DNA of 64,000 nucleotides from Bacillota bacterium (GCA_019423125.1 JAHZBZ010000003.1:1-64000); one strand, 5' to 3'; shown: positions 24,321 to 33,137, numbered from the stretch's first letter. Made by a program: numbers and translations. The notes: generated by a model from the sequence alone, not told the origin.

Positions 24321-27277
24321 AAGATCTGCTCTCGAACAGGCTCCTGCGCCGCTTATCCAAGGTCCTCGCCGTGGCGATGGGCACGCTCATGCTCATCTCC
24401 GTCGCGGTGTTGCAGGCGGCGCTCAATTTCGCGCCCGCGGTCAACGATTTTCTGAATGCGACCACCTATCGCGTGGAGAAAGACGAAAACAGCACCGAGG
24501 ACACAAACTATTTCCCCGCCGAATACGACAGCGTCGAAGAGGTCTCCGCCTATGCGGACGAAGCGGCGCTCGAGATCGAACGGGAGGGGCTCGTCCTCCT
24601 GTGCAACGAGGGCGGCGCGCTCCCGCTCGGTGAAGACGCGCGCAGCGTCACGCTGTTCGGACAGGGTTCGGTCGCGCTCAACTACGCGACGTCAGGCTCT
24701 TCCGCGACGGACTCTTCCAACTATGCCGACTTCAAGACCGTCCTCGAAAGCCGCGGGTTCCGCGTCAATCAGGCGCTCTGGGACCGCATGAAGTCCAACG
24801 ACTTCAAGAGCTATATCCGCAACTTCAACACTGTCAACAGCGCGCCGTGGAGTTTCTATGAGCAGTCCGAAAGCTCGTTCGCGGGCTACGGCGACGCGGC
24901 GATCGTCGTCTTTGCGCGCAACAGCGGCGAGGGCGCGGACGTGCCCGTTGCGGGCAGCGACGGCGAGGACGGAAGCTATCTCTCGCTCACGGCAAACGAA
25001 CGCATCCTCTTGGAAAACCTCACGAGCCTGAAAGGGGAGGGCGTCTTTGACAGGATTGTCGTTCTCCTCAATTCCGCCGTGATGATGCAGCTTGATTTCC
25101 TTACCGAAAACCCCGCGATCGACGTTGACGCCGCATTGTGGATCGGAAATCTCGGCAGGGTGGGCGCCTATGCCGTGGCGGACGTGCTCAAAGGGGAGGT
25201 CAACCCGTCGGGCAGGCTCCCCGATACCTATCTCAAAGACAATTTCTCTTCCCCCGCGATGGCGACGTGGAACCGCGCCGCAAACGGCTTTGCCGAAAAG
25301 TATCAGGGCAGCGGCGTGGACATCTCCTCGCTCGGCGATTACGGCGCGAGATACTATGCGGTGTATGCGGAGGGGGTGTATGTCGGGTATCGCTATTACG
25401 AGACGCGCTATGAGGACTTCGTTCTGGACCGCGGCAATGCGGGCGCGTATGAGTATGACGCCGAGGTCGCTTATCCGTTCGGCTACGGGATGTCGTATAC
25501 CGCTTTCGAATATTCTCAGTTCGCCGTGACCGAAAAGGAAAACGGGTACGAAGTCTCCGTCACCGTGAAGAACACGGGGGAGACGGCGGGCAAGGAGACG
25601 GTGCAGATCTACGCGCAGAAGGCGTACGATCCGGACGACGGCGTGGAAAAGGCCGCCGTCGAGCTGGTCGGGTTCGACAAGACGGCACTGCTCACGGCGG
25701 GTGCTTCCGAGACGGTGAACGTCTTTGTCTCGAAAGAGCAGTTCAAATCCTACGATTCGGAAGGATACGGCACCTACATCCTCTCTGCGGGCGACTATTA
25801 TCTCGCGACGGGAAGGGACGCGCACGAGGCGCTCAACAACATCCTCGCGGCGAAGGGCAACACCCCCGAGAACACGCAGGGTCGCATGGATGCGGAAGGC
25901 GAGAGCACGCTCGCGGCGCGCGTTCTTACGCTCGCCGAGACGGACGCCGAGACTTATTCCCGCTCCGTCGAGACGGGCAACCCGATCACCAACCAACTCG
26001 ATTTCATGGACCTCAACCGCTATGAGCACAGGGGCGCGAACAGCGTGACCTACGTCTCCCGCTCCGACTGGACGGGCACTTTCCCCGAAGGCAGGATCAC
26101 CGTCACGATCGACAACGCCGACATGCTCTACGACCTCTCGACGGACAAGCCCATCGACAACACGGGCGCGACGGCGCCTTCCTACGGAAAGCAGAACGGG
26201 CTGAGCCTTGCGATGCTGCGCAACGGGCCCGACCGCATCGAGAGCGGCGAGATCATAAACTACGACGACAAGATCTGGCAGGATCTTCTCGACCAGATGA
26301 CCTTTGAAGAGCAGGCGTTGCTCGTCACGCGCTGTGCCTACAACACGCCGACGATCAGCAGTGTCAACAAACCCGCGACCAAGGACCAGGACAGCCCCAC
26401 GGCGTTTATCCAGTCTCTGACGGGCGCGTCCTTCCCCAGCGAGGGCATCTGGGCGGCGTCCTTCAACGAAGAACTCATCGCAAAGGTGGGCGACGCGCTC
26501 GCCGAGGACGTGCGCCTTGCGGGGTATCACGGTATATATGCGCCGGGCATCAACATCCACCGCACGCCTTTCGGCGGACGCACGCACGAGTATTTCTCGG
26601 AAGATCCCTTCCTCTCCGCGATGTCCTGCGTGGCGGAGATCGGCGCCATGCACGAAAAGGGGGTCATCCCCGTGCTCAAGCACTATGCCTTCAACAACGA
26701 GGAGACGGAGCGCGGCGGCATCGGCATCTGGATGAACGAACAGGAGGCGCGCGAGATCATGCTCCTGCCCTTCGAGTATGCGACGAGGCCTTCCATCGGG
26801 AACGCGCACGCGATCATGACCAGCTTCAACCGCGCGGGCTGTATCTGGACGAGCGCGAGCCCCGAACTGATGATCGAGATCACGCGCAACGAATGGGCGT
26901 TTGACGGATATTCGATCACCGACATGGCGGATTCCTTCGGCGGCAGCTTCATGAAGTTCAGCGACGGGATCATCAACGGCACCGACTGCTTCCTCTCGTC
27001 CAGCGGCGACCCGCTCAACGACTTCCGCGACGACCCCGCCTTCCAGCAGCGCATGCGCGAGGCGAGTCACCGCATCCTGTACGTCATCGGAAATTACAGC
27101 TCGGCGATGAACGGACTCGCCTCTACGGACAGGGTCATCCTGATCATGCCGTGGTGGCAGGCGGTGCTCATCGCTGCGGTGTCCGTCACGGCGGCGGTCA
27201 CGGCTGTTTCCGTGCTCTGGTGGATCTGCTGTGAGATCGCCGACGGTGTGAACAAAAAGAAGACAAAAGCAGAATAA
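24317..27277 (+). CDS. Membrane-anchored, domain-permuted GH3 beta-glycosidase
   Basis: A 986-residue homologue of the enzyme at 12422, with backbone-like high GC. It has an N-terminal helix (about 15-40), the GH3-C sandwich domain (GLVLLCNEGGALPLGE, then FARNSGEGADVPV), a fibronectin-III-like module (VSVTVKNTGETAGKETVQIY), the catalytic barrel and a final helix with a KKKTKAE tail. D869 in GYSITDMADS is the expected nucleophile. The flanking sequence is SITD where most relatives have VSD. It presumably trims beta-linked oligosaccharides at the cell surface. The start overlaps the truncated upstream frame (ATGA). Two hairpins follow the stop. Confidence 0.85.
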   Translation: MKDLLSNRLLRRLSKVLAVAMGTLMLISVAVLQAALNFAPAVNDFLNATTYRVEKDENSTEDTNYFPAEYDSVEEVSAYADEAALEIEREGLVLLCNEGGALPLGEDARSVTLFGQGSVALNYATSGSSATDSSNYADFKTVLESRGFRVNQALWDRMKSNDFKSYIRNFNTVNSAPWSFYEQSESSFAGYGDAAIVVFARNSGEGADVPVAGSDGEDGSYLSLTANERILLENLTSLKGEGVFDRIVVLLNSAVMMQLDFLTENPAIDVDAALWIGNLGRVGAYAVADVLKGEVNPSGRLPDTYLKDNFSSPAMATWNRAANGFAEKYQGSGVDISSLGDYGARYYAVYAEGVYVGYRYYETRYEDFVLDRGNAGAYEYDAEVAYPFGYGMSYTAFEYSQFAVTEKENGYEVSVTVKNTGETAGKETVQIYAQKAYDPDDGVEKAAVELVGFDKTALLTAGASETVNVFVSKEQFKSYDSEGYGTYILSAGDYYLATGRDAHEALNNILAAKGNTPENTQGRMDAEGESTLAARVLTLAETDAETYSRSVETGNPITNQLDFMDLNRYEHRGANSVTYVSRSDWTGTFPEGRITVTIDNADMLYDLSTDKPIDNTGATAPSYGKQNGLSLAMLRNGPDRIESGEIINYDDKIWQDLLDQMTFEEQALLVTRCAYNTPTISSVNKPATKDQDSPTAFIQSLTGASFPSEGIWAASFNEELIAKVGDALAEDVRLAGYHGIYAPGINIHRTPFGGRTHEYFSEDPFLSAMSCVAEIGAMHEKGVIPVLKHYAFNNEETERGGIGIWMNEQEAREIMLLPFEYATRPSIGNAHAIMTSFNRAGCIWTSASPELMIEITRNEWAFDGYSITDMADSFGGSFMKFSDGIINGTDCFLSSSGDPLNDFRDDPAFQQRMREASHRILYVIGNYSSAMNGLASTDRVILIMPWWQAVLIAAVSVTAAVTAVSVLWWICCEIADGVNKKKTKAE

Positions 27278-27286
27278 AAAACTCAG

Positions 27287-27372
27287 CCGCGGGCGGCAAA
27301 GCCGCCCGCGGTGATTTTGCCTGTTATAACAAGGGGCCCTGCGGCACAAAAGTGCCGCAGGGCCCCTTGTTG
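27287..27372. terminator. Two hairpins after the GH3 gene
   Basis: CCGCGGGCGGC-AAA-GCCGCCCGCGG at 27291-27315 is followed by a longer perfect stem with arms AACAAGGGGCCCTGCGGCA at 27328-27372, suitable for termination from both sides. Confidence 0.75.
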
Positions 27373-27390
27373 TTTCGTCGTAGGGCGGGG

Positions 27391-27607
27391 GCGCTAAAAA
27401 ACCTTCGCCCGTCCGAACGGGCGGGGACGCTTAAAAACCCTCGCCCGTCTGCACGGGCGGGGGCGCTAAAAAACCTTCGCCCGCCTGCACGGGCGGGGGC
27501 GCTAAAAAACCTTCGCCCGTCCGAACGGGCGGGGACGCTAAAAAACCTTCGCCCGTCTGCACGGGCGGGGGCGCTAAAAAAACCTTCGCCCGTCTGCACG
27601 GGCGGGA
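27391..27607. repeat. Six 36-bp tandem hairpin units (terminator-like on the minus strand)
   Basis: Units start at 27391, 27427, 27463, 27499, 27535 and 27571. On the minus strand each reads a CGCCCGT-loop-ACGGGCG hairpin followed by AAGGTTTTTTAG. Loops alternate between GCAG and TCGG. There are no spacers, so this is not a CRISPR. Frames open on both strands are a by-product of the 36-bp period. Confidence 0.8.
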
Positions 27608-27615
27608 GCGCTTAA

Positions 27616-27645
27616 AAAAACCGCCGCCCGACGGGCGGCGGAAAA
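27616..27645 (-). terminator. Terminator of thiT
   Basis: On the minus strand CCGCCGCCC-GT-CGGGCGGCGG is followed by TTTTTTT, just beyond the stop codon. Confidence 0.9.
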
Positions 27646-27647
27646 CA

Positions 27648-28838
27648 TCAGTTTTCAGATTTTGATACGGGCGTCTCTGCGGCCTGTTTGTCGGCGGCCG
27701 CGTCGGCAGGCTCGCCTGCGGGCTCCGCCTTCTTCGGCTGTGTCGCAAGCGCGGCATAGCGCTCCATCTCGTGCAGGAAGGACTTGGAGGAGAACACCAG
27801 CACGCCGACGACGATCGCGATCGCGAGGTCGGGGAGCACATAGACAGCCTGGTAGGAGAGGCTGTACAGCCACACGGGCTGGAAGGTCGCGAACAGACCG
27901 AACGCGAAGATGCCCGAGAGCCAGTGCGCGACGAAGCGTCCCAGCCCCGCGAGGATGGCGCCGAGCGCGAACCGTAGCTGCGGGAAGCGCAGTTTTTCGT
28001 TCCTTGCGAACATTCCCGCGAGCCCGATCGCGGAGAAGGCGACGGGGTAGTCGAGCAGGAACTGCGCGGGGTGCAGGATGTAGGTGTCCTGGAACGCCTG
28101 CAGGATGCCGTAAATCAGCCCCGCAAACACGCCTTTGCGCGTGCCGAACATGTAGGAATAGATCATCAGCGGCAGGAGGCTCGCGATGGTGATGGAGCCG
28201 CCCTGCGGCATCTTGACGATGCGCAGATAGGAGAGCGCAAAGCTCATCGCGATGCAGACGGCGGCAAAGGTGATGGAGCGGGTGGAAAATCCCTTGGGAT
28301 CCTTGCGCCCGAGCACGAAGGCGAGCGCGATGATCAGCGCGACGAGCAGGACGGCGGAGATGTACAGCGCGACGGTGTTGACGTCGTCGGCGGTCAGCCA
28401 GTTGTTTTCGAGCGCGTCGCCGTAGACGTAGTTGACGCCGATGCAGACGAGCGCGGCGACGAGCGCGGCGGCAGAGACTATGCCCGCGACGATGTAGGTG
28501 AACTTGGTGCGGCGCAGGCAGAGCAGCAGCGCGGAGGCACCGAGCACGAGGATGAGCACGAGCAGGGGTACGAACAGCAGCGTGACGATGCCGTCTTCGA
28601 GGAAGGAGAGCACGAGGAACATCACGCCGAGCACGCAGGCATAGGCGATCGCGGCGATGCCGTAGATCTTCGCGAATTTCATCCGCTTTTCGGGGCGGAG
28701 CGCGAAGAACACGCACAGAAACGCGACGGCGGCGGCAATGGTCAGCCAGATCGCGACCGAGCGCAGGATGTTGGGCACGGTGTCGAACAGGATGGGATAC
28801 CATTCCGTCTTCTCGTCGAGAAGGTTGAAAAGAAACAT
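27648..28838 (-). CDS. thiT: ThiT-type ECF thiamine transporter S component with N-terminal extension
   Basis: A 396-residue membrane protein. Residues of about 195-360 match ThiT, the thiamine-binding S component of ECF transporters: MPQGGSITIASLLPLMIYSY, then GTRKGVFAGLIYGILQAFQD and HPAQFLLDYPVAFSAIGLAG. The family is normally about 190 residues. Here an extra N-terminal half with about five helices precedes it, and a Pro/Ala/Glu-rich tail follows. The TPP riboswitch in its leader supports thiamine import. The ECF energising module is not in this window. AAAAAGGAG precedes the ATG. Confidence 0.88.
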   Translation of the reverse strand: MFLFNLLDEKTEWYPILFDTVPNILRSVAIWLTIAAAVAFLCVFFALRPEKRMKFAKIYGIAAIAYACVLGVMFLVLSFLEDGIVTLLFVPLLVLILVLGASALLLCLRRTKFTYIVAGIVSAAALVAALVCIGVNYVYGDALENNWLTADDVNTVALYISAVLLVALIIALAFVLGRKDPKGFSTRSITFAAVCIAMSFALSYLRIVKMPQGGSITIASLLPLMIYSYMFGTRKGVFAGLIYGILQAFQDTYILHPAQFLLDYPVAFSAIGLAGMFARNEKLRFPQLRFALGAILAGLGRFVAHWLSGIFAFGLFATFQPVWLYSLSYQAVYVLPDLAIAIVVGVLVFSSKSFLHEMERYAALATQPKKAEPAGEPADAAADKQAAETPVSKSEN

Positions 28839-28900
28839 AAAAAAACTCCTTTTTCGCCGCCGACGCAGCCTATGAAAGAGGCGCGCCCCGCGGCGCGCCG

Positions 28901-28932
28901 AAAAAAAGCGCGCCCGTTTTGCGGGGCGCGCC
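28901..28932 (-). terminator. Riboswitch-controlled terminator (expression platform)
   Basis: On the minus strand a GCGCGCCC/GGGCGCGC stem is followed by TTTTTTT, between the TPP aptamer and thiT. TPP binding would favour this hairpin and switch transport off. Confidence 0.8.
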
Positions 28933-28947
28933 GTTCGATTCGTCTTT

Positions 28948-29030
28948 GCTTCTTCCGTTCAAGCATTACCTTGTCCGGTTCAAAGGGTATGATCTCAGCC
29001 TTTTACGGCACCCCCGGCGGTTCAGTTGTA
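28948..29030 (-). promoter_or_regulatory. TPP (THI-box) riboswitch
   Basis: On the minus strand the aptamer carries GGGGGTGCC, AAGGCTGAGA, ACCCTTTGAACC and GGTAATGC in order, the conserved core of thiamine-pyrophosphate riboswitches. It lies between a promoter and an intrinsic terminator upstream of thiT. Confidence 0.93.
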
Positions 29031-29083
29031 TTCACAAGCCCTTTCCCTGCGGAAAAAGCGATGTGTCTTTCACGACAGAAGAG

Positions 29084-29112
29084 ATTATACCCCAAAACTT
29101 ATTGAAAGTCAA
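29084..29112 (-). promoter_or_regulatory. Promoter of the TPP riboswitch/thiT transcript
   Basis: On the minus strand TTGACT, 17 bases and TATAAT. Its -35 box abuts and shares one base with the -35 box of the divergent promoter at 29102-29130. Confidence 0.8.
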
Positions 29113-29130
29113 CAGAATTTGTGATACAAT
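29102..29130 (+). promoter_or_regulatory. Promoter of the HD hydrolase gene
   Basis: TTGAAA, 17 bases and TACAAT, 29 bases before the GTG start, back to back with the thiT promoter. Confidence 0.78.
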
Positions 29131-29158
29131 GTGTGTATCTTTTCCAAGGAGGGAAGCC

Positions 29159-29740
29159 GTGTATAATTTTTACGCCTTTCTCGACCGCATGAAATACATC
29201 CGCCGCTGGTCGCTGATGCGTTCGGCGCGCGACGAGAACATCATGGAGCACTCTCAGCAGGTCGCGCTGTTCGCGCACGCGCTCGCGCTCATCGACCGCG
29301 ACGTCTTTCACAATGCCCCCGACGTGGAAAAGACGGTGCTCTATGCGCTCTATCACGAGTGCGGCGAAGTGATGACGGGGGACCTTCCCACGCCCATCAA
29401 GTACTTCAACGAGGACATCCTCGGCGCTTACCGCGCGCTCGAAGACAGGGCATCGGACAAACTTCTCGCGATGCTCCCCGCGCCCCTTGCCGAGGCGCTG
29501 TCTCCCTATGTGAAGGCGGACCATGACAGCTATGAATACAAACTCGTCAAGGCGGCGGACAAGCTCTCCGCGTACGTCAAGTGTCTCGAAGAGCTCAAAG
29601 GGGGCAACGACGAGTTCAAAAAGGCGAAGGAGAGCATAGAAGGGGAACTGCGCGCGCGCAAGATGCCGTGCCTCGACTATTTTCTCGAAAACTTTATCCC
29701 CGCCTTCCGCCTCACGCTGGACGAGATGGATTCGCTCTGA
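29159..29740 (+). CDS. YfbR-like HD-domain 5'-nucleotidase
   Basis: A 193-residue HD-domain protein like YfbR, which dephosphorylates deoxyribonucleoside 5'-monophosphates. The metal motif is spread over RDENIMEHSQQVALFAHALA, then LYHECGEVMTGD (HE in place of HD) and the later D in VKAADKLSAYVKC. The N-terminal FYAFLDRMKYIRRWSLMR block is typical. The start is GTG at 29159 with a strong AAGGAGGG. It is expressed from the divergent promoter opposite thiT. Confidence 0.85.
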   Translation: MYNFYAFLDRMKYIRRWSLMRSARDENIMEHSQQVALFAHALALIDRDVFHNAPDVEKTVLYALYHECGEVMTGDLPTPIKYFNEDILGAYRALEDRASDKLLAMLPAPLAEALSPYVKADHDSYEYKLVKAADKLSAYVKCLEELKGGNDEFKKAKESIEGELRARKMPCLDYFLENFIPAFRLTLDEMDSL

Positions 29741-29772
29741 GCGCGGAAATAAAAAAGAGTTTTTGTGCGTCC

Positions 29773-29801
29773 TTGCATTTTCTGCGAACATATGATATAA
29801 T
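29773..29801 (+). promoter_or_regulatory. Promoter of the acyltransferase gene
   Basis: TTGCAT, 17 bases and TATAAT, 45 bases before the start codon. Confidence 0.8.
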
Positions 29802-29845
29802 TATAGTGAACAGGGGCTTTCCGAAGCAGAGCTCAGGGTGAAAAA

Positions 29846-30766
29846 ATGTCAAAGATCGATTATCGCCAAAGACAAAAACAACTCGAGAGGGCGCACCTTT
29901 TCGACGTGGACATGAACGAGGACCATCGTTACTACGATGCGCTCAACATCGACGAGGGGTACAACTACCTTCCCGTGCGTTGGACGGAGCGCATCCGCAG
30001 GCTCATCGTCCTCGGCATCGTCGCGTTCGCGGGGCCCGTCGTGACCTGGCTCGGCATGGGCACGAAGGTGGTCGGAAAGAAGAATCTGCGCGCGCTCAAA
30101 AAGAGCGGCGCGATCTCGGTCTGCAACCATGTGCACAACCTCGACACGCTGATCATGAAAAACGCGCTGGGGCCGTTCCGCGTCTTCCACACGGGGAACT
30201 ATTACCTTCTCAAACGCGGTTGGCTGGGCAGGCTTTTCAAGGCGGGCGGCTTTCTGCCCGTCGGCACGGGCGTGGGCGACATGCGCCGCCTGCAGGAGGC
30301 GGTCGGCTCGCTGGTGAAAGAGGGGAAGATCGTCAACTTCTACCCCGAGCACGCGCTCTGGCCCCGCTATGAAAAACTTCGCCCCTTCAAACCCGGCGCT
30401 TTCCGCTATGCCGTCAAGTTCGGCGTGCCCGTCCTGCCCGTCTTCATCGAGATGCGCATGACCCGCCTGCGCCGCTTTTTCCACATGAAAAAGAAGATGA
30501 TCGTGCACATCCTTCCGCCGCTGTATCCCGCCGCGGAGGGGACGGAGCGCAAGCGCGCCGAAGCGCTTTGCGCGGAGACGTTTGCCGCCATGCGCGCCGA
30601 GGGGGTGCGCCTGTACGGCAGAGAAGTGGATTGCCTCGCGGAGGAGAGCCGCGTTCTGCCCTTCCCCGAGATCGGCACAAAACTGGTCGTCGCGGATGTC
30701 CTTGACGGCATCGCCGAGGTGTTCTCCGGCGACGAGGATGAACAGGAAGAGACGCAATCCGTCTGA
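29846..30766 (+). CDS. PlsC-like 1-acyl-glycerol-3-phosphate acyltransferase family protein
   Basis: A 306-residue protein with the LPLAT acyltransferase fold. The catalytic HX4D motif is H95-VHNL-D100 in CNHVHNLDTL. The third block reads FYPEHALW where many relatives have FPEGTR. A membrane-associating helix (LIVLGIVAFAGPVVTWLGM) precedes the domain. It probably acylates a glycerophosphate or related lipid intermediate at the inner membrane face; the substrate is not defined. An acidic C-terminal tail (GDEDEQEE) is unusual. A terminator follows the stop. Confidence 0.82.
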   Translation: MSKIDYRQRQKQLERAHLFDVDMNEDHRYYDALNIDEGYNYLPVRWTERIRRLIVLGIVAFAGPVVTWLGMGTKVVGKKNLRALKKSGAISVCNHVHNLDTLIMKNALGPFRVFHTGNYYLLKRGWLGRLFKAGGFLPVGTGVGDMRRLQEAVGSLVKEGKIVNFYPEHALWPRYEKLRPFKPGAFRYAVKFGVPVLPVFIEMRMTRLRRFFHMKKKMIVHILPPLYPAAEGTERKRAEALCAETFAAMRAEGVRLYGREVDCLAEESRVLPFPEIGTKLVVADVLDGIAEVFSGDEDEQEETQSV

Positions 30767-30780
30767 TCGGAATACTACCT

Positions 30781-30813
30781 TGCCCCCGCGCCGCGGGGGC
30801 AGACGCTTTTTTT
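30781..30813 (+). terminator. Terminator between plsC-like and GH5 genes
   Basis: TGCCCCCGC-GCC-GCGGGGGCA followed by a T run ending only 13 bases before the GH5 start. Confidence 0.8.
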
Positions 30814-30825
30814 GAGGAGGAAACT

Positions 30826-32154
30826 ATGCTTGGCTGGATCGTACTCGCGCTCGTTCTCCTTGCGGCGATGATCGCGGGCGCCTGTTTTGTTCTCGCCTTT
30901 CTTCGCCCGCCGCGCTCGCCCGACGCGATCGAGGGCAGCGGCTTCGTCCGCGCGCACGGCTGCGCCATCTACGACGAAAAGGGGAAAAAACTTCTTCTGC
31001 GCGGCGTCAATCTCGGAAACTGGCTGTTGCAGGAATTCTGGATGAACACTTCCGCCGTCTACGGCAAGCCGTACACCAAGCGGCGCGCCTATTTCGAGCT
31101 GCGCAACAACGCCAACGTCACCGAGGAGCAGGCGGAGGAGCTGGAAAACCTTTACGAGGACAACTTCATCACCGAAGCGGACTTCGAACGCATCGCGGGG
31201 CTGGGGCTCAACTGCGTTCGCGTCGTCCTCTCTTACATGAACTTTCTGACGGCGGACGGCAAGAGCTACCGCTTCGGCGACCGCGAGAAGGCGTTCGCGA
31301 GGCTGGACGGGATCCTCGGGCTCTGCGAAAAGTACGGGCTTTACGCCATTCTCGACATGCACGGCGCGCCCGGTTCGCAGAACATGGACCATCATTCGGG
31401 GGACGACGAGCACTTCGATCTGTTCGGCAATGCCGAAAACGAGCGCATCCTTCTCTCGTTCTGGCGGGACATCGCGAGGCGCTATCGCGGCCGCACCGTC
31501 GTCGCGGGGTACGACCTGCTCAACGAGCCGCGCCGCGCGCCGCACAAATACGGCGGAAGGCGCACCTTCGACTTTTACGACCGCCTTTACCGCGCCGTGA
31601 GAGAAGAGGACCCCGATCACATGATCTTCGTCGAGTGTTTCACCTTTCCCGTGCACGGGGCGCGCGCCGCGCGCTACGGCTGGGAAAACGTGTGCGTGGA
31701 ATATCACATCTATAATCTCACGCCCTTTCCGCAGCGCGCCTGCCTGCGCTTTTACAAGGCGCTGCACAACTTCATGGGTTACAAGATGCCCGTTTACATA
31801 GGTGAGTTCAATGCCTGGGGCAGGGAAAAGACATGGGAGTCCACCCTCGATTTCTTCGAGTCGCAGGGCTGGTCTTTCACCTCGTGGACGTACAAGACGA
31901 ACGCGCGTCTGTACAAAAACGGCATCATCTTTAAACACCCGAAGCTGTGCGCGGGCTGGGGAGTGCTGGAGCTGGATCTTCCCTCGGTGGATCTGTCCAC
32001 TGCGACGTATGAGGAGATCCGCGAAAACTACGAACAGATCGGCTCGGAAAACGCCGAGCCGGGCGTGCCGTACGCCGTCTACGAAAGGCGGTATGCGGCG
32101 AGCCGCCGTCCCGTGCGCAAAAGGGGCGGGCGCCGCACGGCGCGGCGCGCGTGA
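30826..32154 (+). CDS. Membrane-anchored GH5 glycoside hydrolase
   Basis: A 442-residue enzyme with an N-terminal membrane anchor (residues 2-27) and an extracellular GH5 barrel. LRGVNLGNWLLQEFWM opens the domain as in the exo-beta-1,3-glucanase/cellulase group. E234 in DLLNEPR is the expected acid/base and E327 in YIGEFNAWG the nucleophile. HGAPGSQNMDHHSG is the loop typical of exo-1,3-glucanase-like members. Attack on beta-glucans at the cell surface is likely, in line with the GH3 enzymes nearby; linkage is not certain. The tail is strongly basic (KRGGRRTARRA). The ribosome-binding site GAGGAGGAA overlaps the upstream terminator's T run. Confidence 0.82.
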   Translation: MLGWIVLALVLLAAMIAGACFVLAFLRPPRSPDAIEGSGFVRAHGCAIYDEKGKKLLLRGVNLGNWLLQEFWMNTSAVYGKPYTKRRAYFELRNNANVTEEQAEELENLYEDNFITEADFERIAGLGLNCVRVVLSYMNFLTADGKSYRFGDREKAFARLDGILGLCEKYGLYAILDMHGAPGSQNMDHHSGDDEHFDLFGNAENERILLSFWRDIARRYRGRTVVAGYDLLNEPRRAPHKYGGRRTFDFYDRLYRAVREEDPDHMIFVECFTFPVHGARAARYGWENVCVEYHIYNLTPFPQRACLRFYKALHNFMGYKMPVYIGEFNAWGREKTWESTLDFFESQGWSFTSWTYKTNARLYKNGIIFKHPKLCAGWGVLELDLPSVDLSTATYEEIRENYEQIGSENAEPGVPYAVYERRYAASRRPVRKRGGRRTARRA

Positions 32155-32198
32155 ATTTTCGGCGCGCGGAGCGGGCGGAACGCAAGACAGGAGGCCCT

Positions 32199-32768
32199 AT
32201 GACGGGATACGATTTCGACAGGACCATCTACAGGGGATACAGCTTCATAGATTTTTACTTCTTCTGCCTACGCAGAAGGTTTTGGCTCGCGCTGGTTTTT
32301 CCCTTTCAGGTTCTCTTCGGCGTTTTGACGCTTTCGTTCACGCGCAGGCGCCTCAAACAGGTCTTCTGCCTCTTTCTGCTGTTCATCCCCGACGTCGACA
32401 GGGAGATGAAGGCGTTCTGGGACAGGGCGCAGGGCAAGATCGGGCAGTGGTATCTCGATCAGCACAGGGAGGACGACATCGTGATCAGCGCCTCGCCGCG
32501 CTTCTTTCTCGCGCCCGTCTGCGAGCGGCTGGGCATAAAGGTGCTGATCGCGACGGAGATGAGCGCGCGGACGGGAAAGGTGTTCGGCGAAAACATCTTC
32601 GGGAAAGCGAAGGCGGCGGCATTCCGTGCGCGTTTCCCCGGACAGCGGTTGGAGGCGTTTTACACGGACAGTCACACCGATTTTCACATGAAAGAGGTCT
32701 CGGACAAGATCTATCATGTGACCAAAAAGGGCATCGCCGAGCGCACCGAGTTTTCAAACGCGGCGTGA
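32199..32768 (+). CDS. HAD-IB (phosphoserine-phosphatase-like) hydrolase with hydrophobic insert
   Basis: A 189-residue HAD protein. Motif I is YDFDRTIYRGYS, motif II SASPRF and motif IV YTDSHTDFHM. The segment after motif I (about 20-55) is hydrophobic and may touch the membrane. HAD-IB relatives dephosphorylate phosphoserine or small phospholipid headgroups; the substrate here is unknown. ATG at 32199 is preceded by ACAGGAGG; the 32151 in-frame start would overlap the GH5 gene and lacks a ribosome-binding site. A perfect palindromic terminator follows. Confidence 0.72.
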   Translation: MTGYDFDRTIYRGYSFIDFYFFCLRRRFWLALVFPFQVLFGVLTLSFTRRRLKQVFCLFLLFIPDVDREMKAFWDRAQGKIGQWYLDQHREDDIVISASPRFFLAPVCERLGIKVLIATEMSARTGKVFGENIFGKAKAAAFRARFPGQRLEAFYTDSHTDFHMKEVSDKIYHVTKKGIAERTEFSNAA

Positions 32769-32795
32769 TCTTTCGGCATTGTCCGCACATAGAGT

Positions 32796-32835
32796 GATGC
32801 AAAAAACGCGGATACGTATCCGCGTTTTTTGCATC
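32796..32835. terminator. Bidirectional terminator
   Basis: GATGCAAAAAACGCGGATAC is followed directly by its exact complement, a 40-bp palindrome with A and T tracts. Confidence 0.9.
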
Positions 32836-32841
32836 AAAAAT

Positions 32842-33019
32842 GAAAAGATCCTTCTGCGCGGCGCCGCCTTTTTGCATCTTTTACAAGTCGGTGCGCGGTT
32901 GTCTCTTTCGGGAAAAGATCCTTCTGCGCGGCACCGCCTTTTTGCATTTTTGCGAGTCGGTGCGCGGTTGTCTCTTTCGGGAAAAGATCCTTCTGCGCGG
33001 CGCCGCCTTTTTATATAAT
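32842..33019. repeat. About 70-bp tandem repeats, two and a half copies
   Basis: Units begin at 32842, 32912 and 32981 with GAAAAGATCCTTCTGCGCGG and contain GGTGCGCGGTTGTCTCTTTC. Every unit carries a GCGGCGCCGC-type palindrome; the third is cut short at 33019 where the IS element begins. No gene is evident, although frames stay open on both strands. Confidence 0.7.
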
Positions 33020-33067
33020 AAAACCCGCGGATAGTCCGCGGGTAACGTGAAGCTTTAGCGATGAGTA

Positions 33068-33137
33068 TTGAAATAAAAACTCCTTTTGATATAATGAGGT
33101 TGCGACCTGGCAGTTGCAACGCAAAAATCAAAAGGAG
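33068..33137 (+). promoter_or_regulatory. tnpA promoter and RBS-sequestering stem
   Basis: TTGAAA, 16 bases and TATAAT (33090-33095). CTCCTTTTGAT around the -10 box pairs with ATCAAAAGGAG at the ribosome-binding site, which would mask initiation in read-through RNA, the usual IS200 safeguard. Confidence 0.65.

Noticed and set aside
27391..27607. CRISPR array
   Set aside because: Units are contiguous with no spacers, and each is a terminator-like hairpin.
27324..27615. Repeat proteins encoded on both strands of the 36-bp array
   Set aside because: A 36-bp period stays open in any stop-free frame; there is no ribosome-binding site or family signal.
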